From an uncultured Coriobacteriaceae bacterium (GTDB taxonomy: Bacteria; Actinomycetota; Coriobacteriia; Coriobacteriales; QAMH01), in NCBI GenBank assembly GCA_902783175.1, contig CACZQA010000283.1:1-5987 (forward strand): a stretch of 5,987 bases of DNA, written 5' to 3'. This document shows, piece by piece, positions 1-4,910 of the stretch. The notes beneath the pieces are model-generated. The model searched no databases and had not been told where the DNA came from. It saw only the letters and a program-made list of their open reading frames with translations. The translations under genes and the position numbers were made by a program. Position 1 is the first letter of the stretch, and each line of letters starts with the position of its first letter.

Positions 1-282
1 GTCGTCGTCTCGATGTGGGGCACGAAGGACGGCCGCCAGGTCAAGTGCGAGCGCGGCGAGTGGCAGCCCGGCGACAAGTACGTCCAGGTTACCGAGAGCA
101 CGCCTGACCTGCCTGCCGGCACGACCAAGATCACGCAGACCGGTCAAGACGGGCGCAAGATCGATATCCACTACTACGTAACGAGCGCGAGTGGCGAAGT
201 ATTGCACGACGTGACGTTCCACTCGATCTACTCGGCTCAGAACGAGATCACGTCCGTGGGCACGGGCCCTGCGTCGGGCTGA
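1..282 (+). CDS. VanW-family protein with G5-like C-terminal region (3' fragment)
   Basis: The reading frame is open from base 1, so the gene begins left of the window; 93 codons and a TGA stop are visible. The fragment starts VVVSMWGTKDGRQ, which resembles the end of the VanW domain, where a strand with a WGT motif is common. The segment from about residue 27 (KYVQVTESTPDLPAGTTK) to VGTGP near the end looks like a G5 domain: a proline-rich lead-in, LPAGT, a TQTGQDGRK turn, a charged strand pair and a final VGT. VanW-G5 proteins are secreted or membrane-anchored envelope proteins of Gram-positive bacteria. VanW occurs in some vancomycin-resistance clusters but its biochemical role is unknown, and G5 domains are thought to bind wall glycans. 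The N-terminal signal or anchor and most of the VanW domain lie outside the window. The family call rests on recalled sequence patterns. A terminator follows 9 nt after the stop, so this gene is not read into the next unit. Confidence 0.72.
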   Translation, partial: VVVSMWGTKDGRQVKCERGEWQPGDKYVQVTESTPDLPAGTTKITQTGQDGRKIDIHYYVTSASGEVLHDVTFHSIYSAQNEITSVGTGPASG

Positions 283-290
283 CGTAGCTC

Positions 291-313
291 GCGCGGAAAA
301 TCCGTGCTTTTAT
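291..313 (+). terminator. Rho-independent terminator of the VanW-like gene
   Basis: GCGCGGA (291-297) pairs with TCCGTGC (301-307) as seven base pairs including one G-U wobble, closing an AAA loop. TTTTAT (308-313) follows at once. It lies just behind the TGA at 280-282. This is a compact but complete intrinsic terminator; the U-tract is short. Confidence 0.7.
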
Positions 314-315
314 CC

Positions 316-340
316 TGCCGGGCGATTGCCTAGCCCGGCA
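316..340 (+). other. Second GC-rich hairpin between the VanW-like and ligase genes
   Basis: TGCCGGGC (316-323) and GCCCGGCA (333-340) form a perfect 8-bp stem with a 9-nt loop, starting 2 nt after the first terminator's U-tract. No T-run follows directly; the next bases are ATGAATGTCAATATTTCC. It may back up the first terminator, as U-tract-poor hairpins are proposed to do in actinobacteria. It lies upstream of the predicted ligase promoter, so it should not be in the ligase mRNA leader. Confidence 0.5.
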
Positions 341-367
341 ATGAATGTCAATATTTCCAATTACACG

Positions 368-395
368 TTGCCGCACGGCGCGTTATCACTATAAG
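368..395 (+). promoter_or_regulatory. paaK: Predicted sigma-70-type promoter of the ligase/ACT operon
   Basis: A -35 element TTGCCG (368-373, 4 of 6 consensus) and a -10 element TATAAG (390-395, 5 of 6) are separated by 16 nt. An AT-rich stretch (341-365) lies just upstream and could help polymerase binding. The predicted transcription start is near 402. The 5' leader would be only about 10 nt, with the SD at the extreme 5' end. Confidence 0.5.
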
Positions 396-411
396 TTTCA
401 AGGTGGGAAAT

Positions 412-1713
412 ATGGCGTACCAAGACGAGATCACGCACATGGACCATGGCGAGCTCGAGGCGCTCCAGCTGTACCGGCTCAAGAGGACGCTGCGAGAGTG
501 CTATGAGAGGATTCCGTTCTACAAGAAGTCCTTCGACGACGCTGGCTTCGATCCGAGTTCCGTGAAGACCCTCGACGACATCAGGAGAGCGCCGTTCACG
601 CTCAAGCAGGACATGCGCGATGCCTACCCGTATGACCTTTTCGCCACGCCGCTCGACCAGGTCAAGGAAATCCACATGTCCAGCGGCACGACCGGCATTG
701 CCACGGTGAGCGGCTATACCGACCACGACCTCAAGATTTGGGGCGACTGCTTTGCCCGCGGCATCGGCTACGCCGGTGGCAACGAGGGCGACGTCGTCCA
801 CATCTGCTACGGCTACGGCCTGTTCACGGGCGGTCTCGGCGCGCACTACGGCGGCCTTGCCTCCGGCACCACCATCATCCCGATGTCCGCCGGCAACACC
901 AAGCGCCAGATCAACATCCTGCGTACCATGGGGTCTTCCATCATCTGCTGCACCCCGAGCTACGCCATGCACATCGCCGACACCGCGATCGAGATGGGGC
1001 TCGACCCGAAGAAGGACTTCCCCAACCTCAAGGCGGGCATCAACGGCGCCGAGGCCTTCTCAGACCAGTTCCGCGAGAACCTCGAGAGCAAGCTCGGCAT
1101 CAAGGTCTACGACATCTACGGCCTCACCGAGGTCATGGGCCCGGGCGTCGCCATCGAGTGCGCCGAGCAAAACGGCCTTCATATCGCCGAGGACCATTTC
1201 TACGCAGAAATCCTCGACCCGAAGACGCACGAGCCGGTTCCGGACGGGGAGTGGGGCGAGCTCGTCCTCACGACGCTCGACAAGGAGGCATCTCCCGTCA
1301 TCCGCTACCGCACGCGTGACATCACGCGCCTCATCCCCGGTCAGTGCGCCTGCGGACGCACTCACCGCCGCATCGACCGCCTGCACGGGCGCACCGACGA
1401 CATGATGATCATCCGCGGCGTCAACGTCTTCCCGAGCCAGATCGAAGACATCTGCGCCGGCTTCGACGAGATCGCCGACTGGTACCAGATCGAGCTCACG
1501 CGCGAGCGCGGCCTGGACGTCGCCACCATGAAGGTCGAGATCAACCCCGGCTTCCCGATCGACGAGGTCCGCAGGATCGAAGACCTGCAGCATCGGCTCA
1601 AGCGCGCCCTCAAGGCCGAGCTCAACATCAACATCAACATCAAGATCGTCGAGCCGCACACCATCGAGCGTTCCACCGGCAAGGCGGTCCGCATCGTCGA
1701 CCTGCGCGAATAG
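412..1713 (+). CDS. paaK: Phenylacetate-CoA ligase family enzyme (PaaK-type, AMP-forming)
   Basis: 433 aa, the usual length for PaaK. These cytoplasmic enzymes adenylate an aryl acid with ATP and transfer it to coenzyme A. Visible adenylate-forming motifs are SSGTTG (90-95, phosphate loop), YGLTE (236-240), GELVLTTL (282-289), YRTRD (299-303, ribose-binding Asp), the hinge region GRTDDMMIIRGVNVFPSQIE (326-345), and STGKAVR near the end with the predicted catalytic Lys424. Cys250 and His257, with CACGRTH (312-318), may form a structural zinc site (inference). The ATG at 412 is chosen because AGGTGG (401-406) lies 5 nt upstream; an in-frame GTG at 403 would overlap this SD but could be a leaderless start. 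The exact substrate cannot be read from sequence: phenylacetate, indoleacetate or another arylacetate are all possible. No paa oxygenase genes are nearby, so aerobic phenylacetate breakdown is unlikely to be its job. It is the first gene of a two-gene operon with an ACT protein. Confidence 0.92.
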   Translation: MAYQDEITHMDHGELEALQLYRLKRTLRECYERIPFYKKSFDDAGFDPSSVKTLDDIRRAPFTLKQDMRDAYPYDLFATPLDQVKEIHMSSGTTGIATVSGYTDHDLKIWGDCFARGIGYAGGNEGDVVHICYGYGLFTGGLGAHYGGLASGTTIIPMSAGNTKRQINILRTMGSSIICCTPSYAMHIADTAIEMGLDPKKDFPNLKAGINGAEAFSDQFRENLESKLGIKVYDIYGLTEVMGPGVAIECAEQNGLHIAEDHFYAEILDPKTHEPVPDGEWGELVLTTLDKEASPVIRYRTRDITRLIPGQCACGRTHRRIDRLHGRTDDMMIIRGVNVFPSQIEDICAGFDEIADWYQIELTRERGLDVATMKVEINPGFPIDEVRRIEDLQHRLKRALKAELNININIKIVEPHTIERSTGKAVRIVDLRE

Positions 1714-1717
1714 GAGG
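1711..1717 (+). promoter_or_regulatory. Ribosome binding site of the ACT gene overlapping the ligase stop codon
   Basis: TAGGAGG combines the ligase stop TAG (1711-1713) with a strong SD (GGAGG, 1713-1717), 7 nt before the ATG at 1725. Ribosomes ending on the ligase can re-initiate directly, which points to translational coupling and fixed stoichiometry. It also fixes the ACT gene start. Confidence 0.85.
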
Positions 1718-1724
1718 CTGCACC

Positions 1725-2153
1725 ATGATCGACCAGCTTACGGTATTTCTCGAGAACACGCCCGGCAGGCTCACGGCGCTGTGCAAGGCGCTGGGAGACG
1801 CCTCCATCAACATGTCGGCGCTGGCGCTCGCCGACACGACCGATTACGGCATCGTCCGCATCATCTGCAACGACCCGGTCAACGCGGCAAAGGTCCTGCA
1901 GGCGGAAGGCTTTCGCGCCACGACGACGAAGATCGTCGCCGTCGAGGTGCCCGACGAGCCGGGCGGCCTTGCAAAGATGCTGCATACGCTCGACGAGGCC
2001 GAGCTCAACATCGAATACAGCTACTGCTTCCTCGACGGCACGACGGGCAACGCCACGGTTGCCCTGAAAACCGACGAGAAGGCAATTGAGATTCTCGAGG
2101 CAGCCGGGTACCGCGTCATCCACCCGGCTGACCTCTACAAGACGACGAAGTAG
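1725..2153 (+). CDS. Tandem ACT-domain protein, putative amino-acid-sensing partner of the ligase
   Basis: 142 aa made almost entirely of two ACT domains, about residues 1-68 and 69-142. Each opens with the typical strand and turn: LTVFLENTPGRLTALCKAL in the first and VEVPDEPGGLAKMLHTL in the second. Each has the Pro-Gly-(Arg/Gly)-Leu turn where ACT domains usually bind amino acids at a dimer interface, then a short helix and a strand (INMSALAL; LNIEYSYCFL). There is no catalytic domain, DNA-binding domain, signal peptide or membrane segment, so it should be a small cytoplasmic regulator. Stand-alone tandem ACT proteins beside PaaK-type ligases are known from anaerobes. A role in sensing an aromatic or branched-chain amino acid and controlling the ligase is inference. 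It starts 11 nt after the ligase stop. A perfect 9-bp inverted repeat (2101-2109/2122-2130) lies inside its 3' end. Confidence 0.9.
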   Translation: MIDQLTVFLENTPGRLTALCKALGDASINMSALALADTTDYGIVRIICNDPVNAAKVLQAEGFRATTTKIVAVEVPDEPGGLAKMLHTLDEAELNIEYSYCFLDGTTGNATVALKTDEKAIEILEAAGYRVIHPADLYKTTK

Positions 2154-2202
2154 GCACCATCATTTACGCTCAGCCACAACCAACTGCACCAGACTCGCCT
2201 GA

Positions 2203-2235
2203 CGGCGCGAGCGCTTCCACGGGAGGCTTGCGCCG
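2203..2235 (+). promoter_or_regulatory. Hairpin masking the Shine-Dalgarno of the DD-carboxypeptidase gene
   Basis: The outer stem CGGCGC (2203-2208) pairs perfectly with GCGCCG (2230-2235). The inner stem GCTTCC (2213-2218) pairs with GGAGGC (2222-2227), including one G-U, around an ACG loop. A small asymmetric internal loop separates them. The only SD-like sequence, GGGAGG (2221-2226), is one arm of the inner stem, and the structure ends 4 nt before the ATG at 2240. It could hold translation low, or act as a weak terminator for the ACT operon. No clear promoter was found in 2154-2202. Confidence 0.5.
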
Positions 2236-2239
2236 CCGC

Positions 2240-3580
2240 ATGCGTTTGGCTTGCCGCGCGCTCCTCGCATGCGCGCTGGCCGCAGCGCTTGCGGGGGTTG
2301 CCCCGTCAAGCGCGCTCGCCTCGATCAACGGCGACGACTACGTCGGCCTCACGGCGGTCAACGACCGCGGCCTCAACATCACCGAAGCGCCCGCCATCGA
2401 CGCCAAGTACGGGATTCTCTGCGACGCCGAGGGCAACGTCTTGTGGTCGCGCTCTGCCGACACGCATTCCGCGATGGCGTCGCTCACCAAGACGATGACC
2501 GCCATCGTCGCGCTCGAGAACGCCAACCTCGACGACGTCTTCACCGTCTCCAAGAAGGCCGCGAGCATCGGCGAGTCTACGACGGGGCTCAAAGAGGGCA
2601 TGCAGGTTCCGCTCGAGACGCTGCTCAACGGCATGCTCGTGCATTCCGGCAACGACTGCGCGATCACCATCGCCGAAGGCGTCGGCGGCGATACCGACAC
2701 GTTCGTCGGCATGATGAACCAGAAGGCAGCCGACATGGGCCTAAAGAACACGCACTTCGAGGACCCGGAAGGGCTCGATTCCGCCAACCACTACTCGTCT
2801 GCCGCCGACATCAGCGTCATCGTGCGCTACGGCATGCACAACGACACGTTCCGCTCCATCGTCTCGCAGTCCGAAGTCACGCTCGACATCGGCGGCGAGC
2901 AGAAGACGTTCATGTCCACGAACGCCCTGCTCGGCGTCTGGGACGACTGCATCGGCATCAAGACGGGGTTCACCAACCATGCAGGCGAGTGCCTCGCGGC
3001 CGCCGCCAGCAAAGACGGGGTGGAGCTCTACGCCGTCGTCTTGGGCTCGAGCGACGAGTCGCAGCGCTTCATCGACGCCTACAAGTTGCTCGACTGGGGG
3101 TATGCGCACTACCGCAACTACACGTTGGCGACCTCTGACCAGGTTCTCGTGGATGCCCCGATGAGCGGGTACCTCAACCGCACGGTCAAGGCAGGCGTTG
3201 CCGACGACGTCAACGCGATGGTCCTCGATTTCGACGGGGACATCTCGGTCGACGTGCGCCTCGTCGACATCAGCGACGGCGTCTCGGCCGGCCAGAAGGT
3301 GGGCACGATCACCTGGCGCCAGGGCGAGAAGGTCATCGCGTCGGCACCGCTCGTCGCCAAGGAGAACGTGGGCGCCCCCATGCCGTGGACCTCCGTGTGG
3401 ACGGCCACCGTGCGCCTCATCGGCTTGGCGACAGGCGACAAGTGCATCGCGGAAAGCGTCCTGTACGCCCAGACGACCGCGGTCGAGAAGGCGACGGGCT
3501 CGTACGGGCAGTCGATCGACAGCGCCCTCGAGAAGCAGATCAGGGCATACGTCGCCGCCTACAACGCGTCGGTTGCATAG
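2240..3580 (+). CDS. Serine-type D-Ala-D-Ala carboxypeptidase (peptidase family S11, DacA/DacF-like)
   Basis: 446 aa from the ATG at 2240. The enzyme removes the terminal D-alanine from peptidoglycan stem pentapeptides outside the membrane, limiting cross-linking. All three penicillin-binding motifs are present: SLTK (81-84, nucleophile Ser81, base Lys84), SGN (136-138) and KTG (241-243). A signal peptide fits residues 1-27: MRLACR, a hydrophobic run, then SALA before Ser28. Residues about 290-375 resemble the beta-rich C-terminal domain of PBP5-like enzymes. WTSVWTATVRLIG (384-396) may be the membrane-associating amphipathic segment, but about 50 further residues follow it, ending AYVAAYNASVA, which is unusual. 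The family's frequent HGL after NP is EGL here (177-179). An in-frame TTG at 2228 sits only 1 nt from the SD and is less likely. The SD-to-ATG gap is long (13 nt) and lies in a hairpin. The GcvT-like gene follows after 20 nt. Confidence 0.93.
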   Translation: MRLACRALLACALAAALAGVAPSSALASINGDDYVGLTAVNDRGLNITEAPAIDAKYGILCDAEGNVLWSRSADTHSAMASLTKTMTAIVALENANLDDVFTVSKKAASIGESTTGLKEGMQVPLETLLNGMLVHSGNDCAITIAEGVGGDTDTFVGMMNQKAADMGLKNTHFEDPEGLDSANHYSSAADISVIVRYGMHNDTFRSIVSQSEVTLDIGGEQKTFMSTNALLGVWDDCIGIKTGFTNHAGECLAAAASKDGVELYAVVLGSSDESQRFIDAYKLLDWGYAHYRNYTLATSDQVLVDAPMSGYLNRTVKAGVADDVNAMVLDFDGDISVDVRLVDISDGVSAGQKVGTITWRQGEKVIASAPLVAKENVGAPMPWTSVWTATVRLIGLATGDKCIAESVLYAQTTAVEKATGSYGQSIDSALEKQIRAYVAAYNASVA

Positions 3581-3600
3581 ATTTCGGGAGATGATCTTTC

Positions 3601-4308
3601 GTGGATACTGCCATTGAGGGCTCGTACGTCTGCGACCTGAGCGGGTGCGGCGTGTTCAGAATCTCAGGATCGGGCGCGGCGCGCTTCGTCTCGACGATGT
3701 TTTCCGGTGCCCTCGAGCCGCTCGCGTCCCTTGGAGGCTTTTCTCAGGGGCTGCTGCTCACGGGGCAGGCCGAGGCCATCGACCTCGTCGACGTGATGCG
3801 TACCGGCGATGACGAGTACCTCATGATGACGAGCCCCGATAACGGGCAAGAGGCGTTCGAATGGCTCTCTGCCCATTCGGAGCTCACCGACGATGATGGG
3901 CCGGTCTTCGGCGATGTCTCCCTCGAAGACGACAGCGAGAAGATGGCGGTGCTGCTCATGTACGGCTCGACCATCTCGCGCAATTTCGAGCAGCTGACAG
4001 AAGCTGCGGGCGGCGCGCTGCCCGCGCTCGTGCATGAATTCGACGCTGCCTGCTACGGGGTTCCGGCGGCTCCCGCCTACCTGCTGTTCGTCCCGCGCGC
4101 CTTCGCCGCGCAGATGGGGGAGTTCCTGCTGCAGGATCCCGAGCTCAACGTCGAGTACCCCGAGGAGCTCGAGCGCCGTCTCGACGAGGCGGGACAGCAC
4201 TGCGCGGCGCTTCACGACGCTGCCTATGCAAACCCGCTCGAGTGCGGGCTGGGGGCGTACCTGCGGCCGGAAGGCGGCTTCGTGGGCGCTGCTGCGCTCG
4301 CAAGGTAG
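3601..4308 (+). CDS. GcvT/YgfZ-like folate-binding-fold protein, short and orphan
   Basis: 235 aa, no signal peptide or membrane segment, so presumably cytoplasmic. The start is GTG: an in-frame TGA (3592-3594) rules out anything longer, and GGGAG (3586-3590) sits 10 nt upstream. Residues 12-90 resemble the N-terminal part of the aminomethyltransferase (GcvT) and YgfZ fold: DLSGCGVFRISGSGAARFV, a Gly/Leu-rich segment, IDLVDVMRTGDDEYLMM, then a helix. Residues 211-233 (NPLECGLGAY, then GGFVGAAAL) match the NP-E-GLG and FIG-x-x-AL pattern of the same family. Real GcvT is about 360 aa; this protein is much shorter, lacks the C-terminal barrel, and retains only Asp61 of the usual GG-x-x-DD folate-site motif. 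It may bind folate or another ligand in an Fe-S repair or regulatory role, or have lost folate binding. Glycine-cleavage partners (GcvH, GcvP) are absent nearby. It probably shares the DD-carboxypeptidase transcript. Fold confidence is moderate and function is unknown. Confidence 0.68.
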   Translation: MDTAIEGSYVCDLSGCGVFRISGSGAARFVSTMFSGALEPLASLGGFSQGLLLTGQAEAIDLVDVMRTGDDEYLMMTSPDNGQEAFEWLSAHSELTDDDGPVFGDVSLEDDSEKMAVLLMYGSTISRNFEQLTEAAGGALPALVHEFDAACYGVPAAPAYLLFVPRAFAAQMGEFLLQDPELNVEYPEELERRLDEAGQHCAALHDAAYANPLECGLGAYLRPEGGFVGAAALAR

Positions 4309-4316
4309 AGCCGGTT

Positions 4317-4339
4317 CGCGGGGGAGAAGGCACCCCGCG
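4317..4339 (+). terminator. Possible terminator hairpin after the GcvT-like gene
   Basis: CGCGGGG (4317-4323) and CCCCGCG (4333-4339) form a perfect 7-bp all-GC stem with a 9-nt loop, starting 8 nt after the TAG at 4306-4308. The only T-run is TTT at 4347-4349, 7 nt beyond the stem, so this is not a classical intrinsic terminator. A promoter follows it, which fits a transcription-unit boundary. Confidence 0.45.
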
Positions 4340-4401
4340 CGACGAGTTTCCTGAAATTATTACAAACCCCTCGACCGCGTATCCGTATTGTCATATGCGG
4401 G

Positions 4402-4410
4402 TGCTACACT
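4402..4410 (+). promoter_or_regulatory. Extended -10 promoter of the FHA/NlpC-P60 unit
   Basis: TGCTACACT contains the extended TG-n motif and a -10 hexamer TACACT (4405-4410, 4 of 6 consensus with the key first, second and last bases). No good -35 lies at 16-18 nt. An AT-rich patch (4352-4365) in otherwise GC-rich DNA lies about 50 nt upstream. The expected transcription start is near 4417, giving a leader of about 25 nt before the TTG at 4442. Confidence 0.45.
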
Positions 4411-4426
4411 TGCGCAAAACGAAAAC

Positions 4427-4433
4427 GGAAAGG
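4427..4433 (+). promoter_or_regulatory. Shine-Dalgarno deciding a TTG start for the FHA gene
   Basis: GGAAAGG lies 8 nt before the in-frame TTG at 4442. The upstream in-frame TTG at 4388 has no SD and would lie before the predicted transcription start, so 4442 is preferred. Confidence 0.65.
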
Positions 4434-4441
4434 TTTACGCT

Positions 4442-4894
4442 TTGGAAGAATCTAAATTTGCCTGCCCGGTCTGCAACGAGCCGCTCCAGAAGGGGCAGAC
4501 CGAATGCCCGCGCTGCGGCTTCAGGCTGATCGGCCGCACGGAAAAATTCAATCCCGTCTCGCTCGACGTCGCAGACGTGCCTGCGGAAAAGCCCCTGGGC
4601 GAGCCCGCGCTCGAGGTCGTCTCCGGCCCCTATGCCGGCGAGCACTTCGTCTTGGGCCAGGGTTCCTACTCGCTCGGCCGTGACCCGAAATGCGACGTGT
4701 TCCTGAGCAACATGACCGTCTCGCGCCACCACGCCACCATCGCCATCGACGGTCCCAAGGCAAGCATCACCGATGCGGGCTCGTTGAACGGCACGTGGGT
4801 AAACGGGGAGGTTGTCGACCAGGCGGAGCTCACGCCTGGGTCGCGCGTGCAGATCGGCACCTTCGACATGGTGTTCAAGTTCCTCGACGAGTAG
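4442..4894 (+). CDS. Zinc-ribbon plus FHA-domain protein
   Basis: 150 aa from the TTG at 4442. Residues 8-25 hold two CxxC knuckles (CPVC and CPRC, 10 residues apart), a small zinc ribbon. A linker (about 30-55) leads to an FHA domain (56-148), with GRD (79-81), SRHH (94-97) and NGT (115-117). These are the conserved residues that hold phosphothreonine in FHA domains, so binding ability looks intact. FHA proteins are cytoplasmic readers of Ser/Thr kinase signals. In actinobacteria they often regulate cell-wall synthesis, division or central metabolism (for example GarA/OdhI). This N-terminus has a zinc ribbon and no obvious GarA-like ETTS phospho-switch, so it is probably not a GarA orthologue. 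No kinase or phosphatase gene lies in the window. The NlpC/P60 gene begins 16 nt after its stop, suggesting co-transcription and possibly a role in controlling or scaffolding wall hydrolysis (inference). Confidence 0.9.
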   Translation: MEESKFACPVCNEPLQKGQTECPRCGFRLIGRTEKFNPVSLDVADVPAEKPLGEPALEVVSGPYAGEHFVLGQGSYSLGRDPKCDVFLSNMTVSRHHATIAIDGPKASITDAGSLNGTWVNGEVVDQAELTPGSRVQIGTFDMVFKFLDE

Positions 4895-4910
4895 TCGTCT
4901 GGCATCTCTC

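Noticed and set aside
361..2123. Long minus-strand open frames (361-972, 1060-1659, 1362-2123) opposite the ligase and ACT genes
   Set aside because: They mirror strongly supported plus-strand genes, are Arg/Val/Asp/Ala-rich with no recognisable domain, and arise from GC-biased third codon positions.
2261..2272. Lipobox-like LLAC in the carboxypeptidase signal peptide
   Set aside because: Cys11 has too short a hydrophobic region before it, and a good SALA signal peptidase I site follows. The similar VLAC at Cys18 of the NlpC/P60 protein is rejected for the same reason.
3601..4308. Full glycine-cleavage aminomethyltransferase (gcvT)
   Set aside because: It is too short, lacks the C-terminal domain and most folate-site residues, and has no gcvH/gcvP neighbours.
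4388..4441. 18-residue N-terminal extension of the FHA protein from the TTG at 4388
   Set aside because: It has no SD, overlaps the predicted promoter, and adds residues before the zinc ribbon without family resemblance; the TTG at 4442 has a good SD.
4812..4910. Longer NlpC/P60 start overlapping the FHA gene
   Set aside because: It would place about 33 Arg/Ser-rich residues before a clear signal peptide; the ATG at 4911 puts the signal peptide at the N-terminus.
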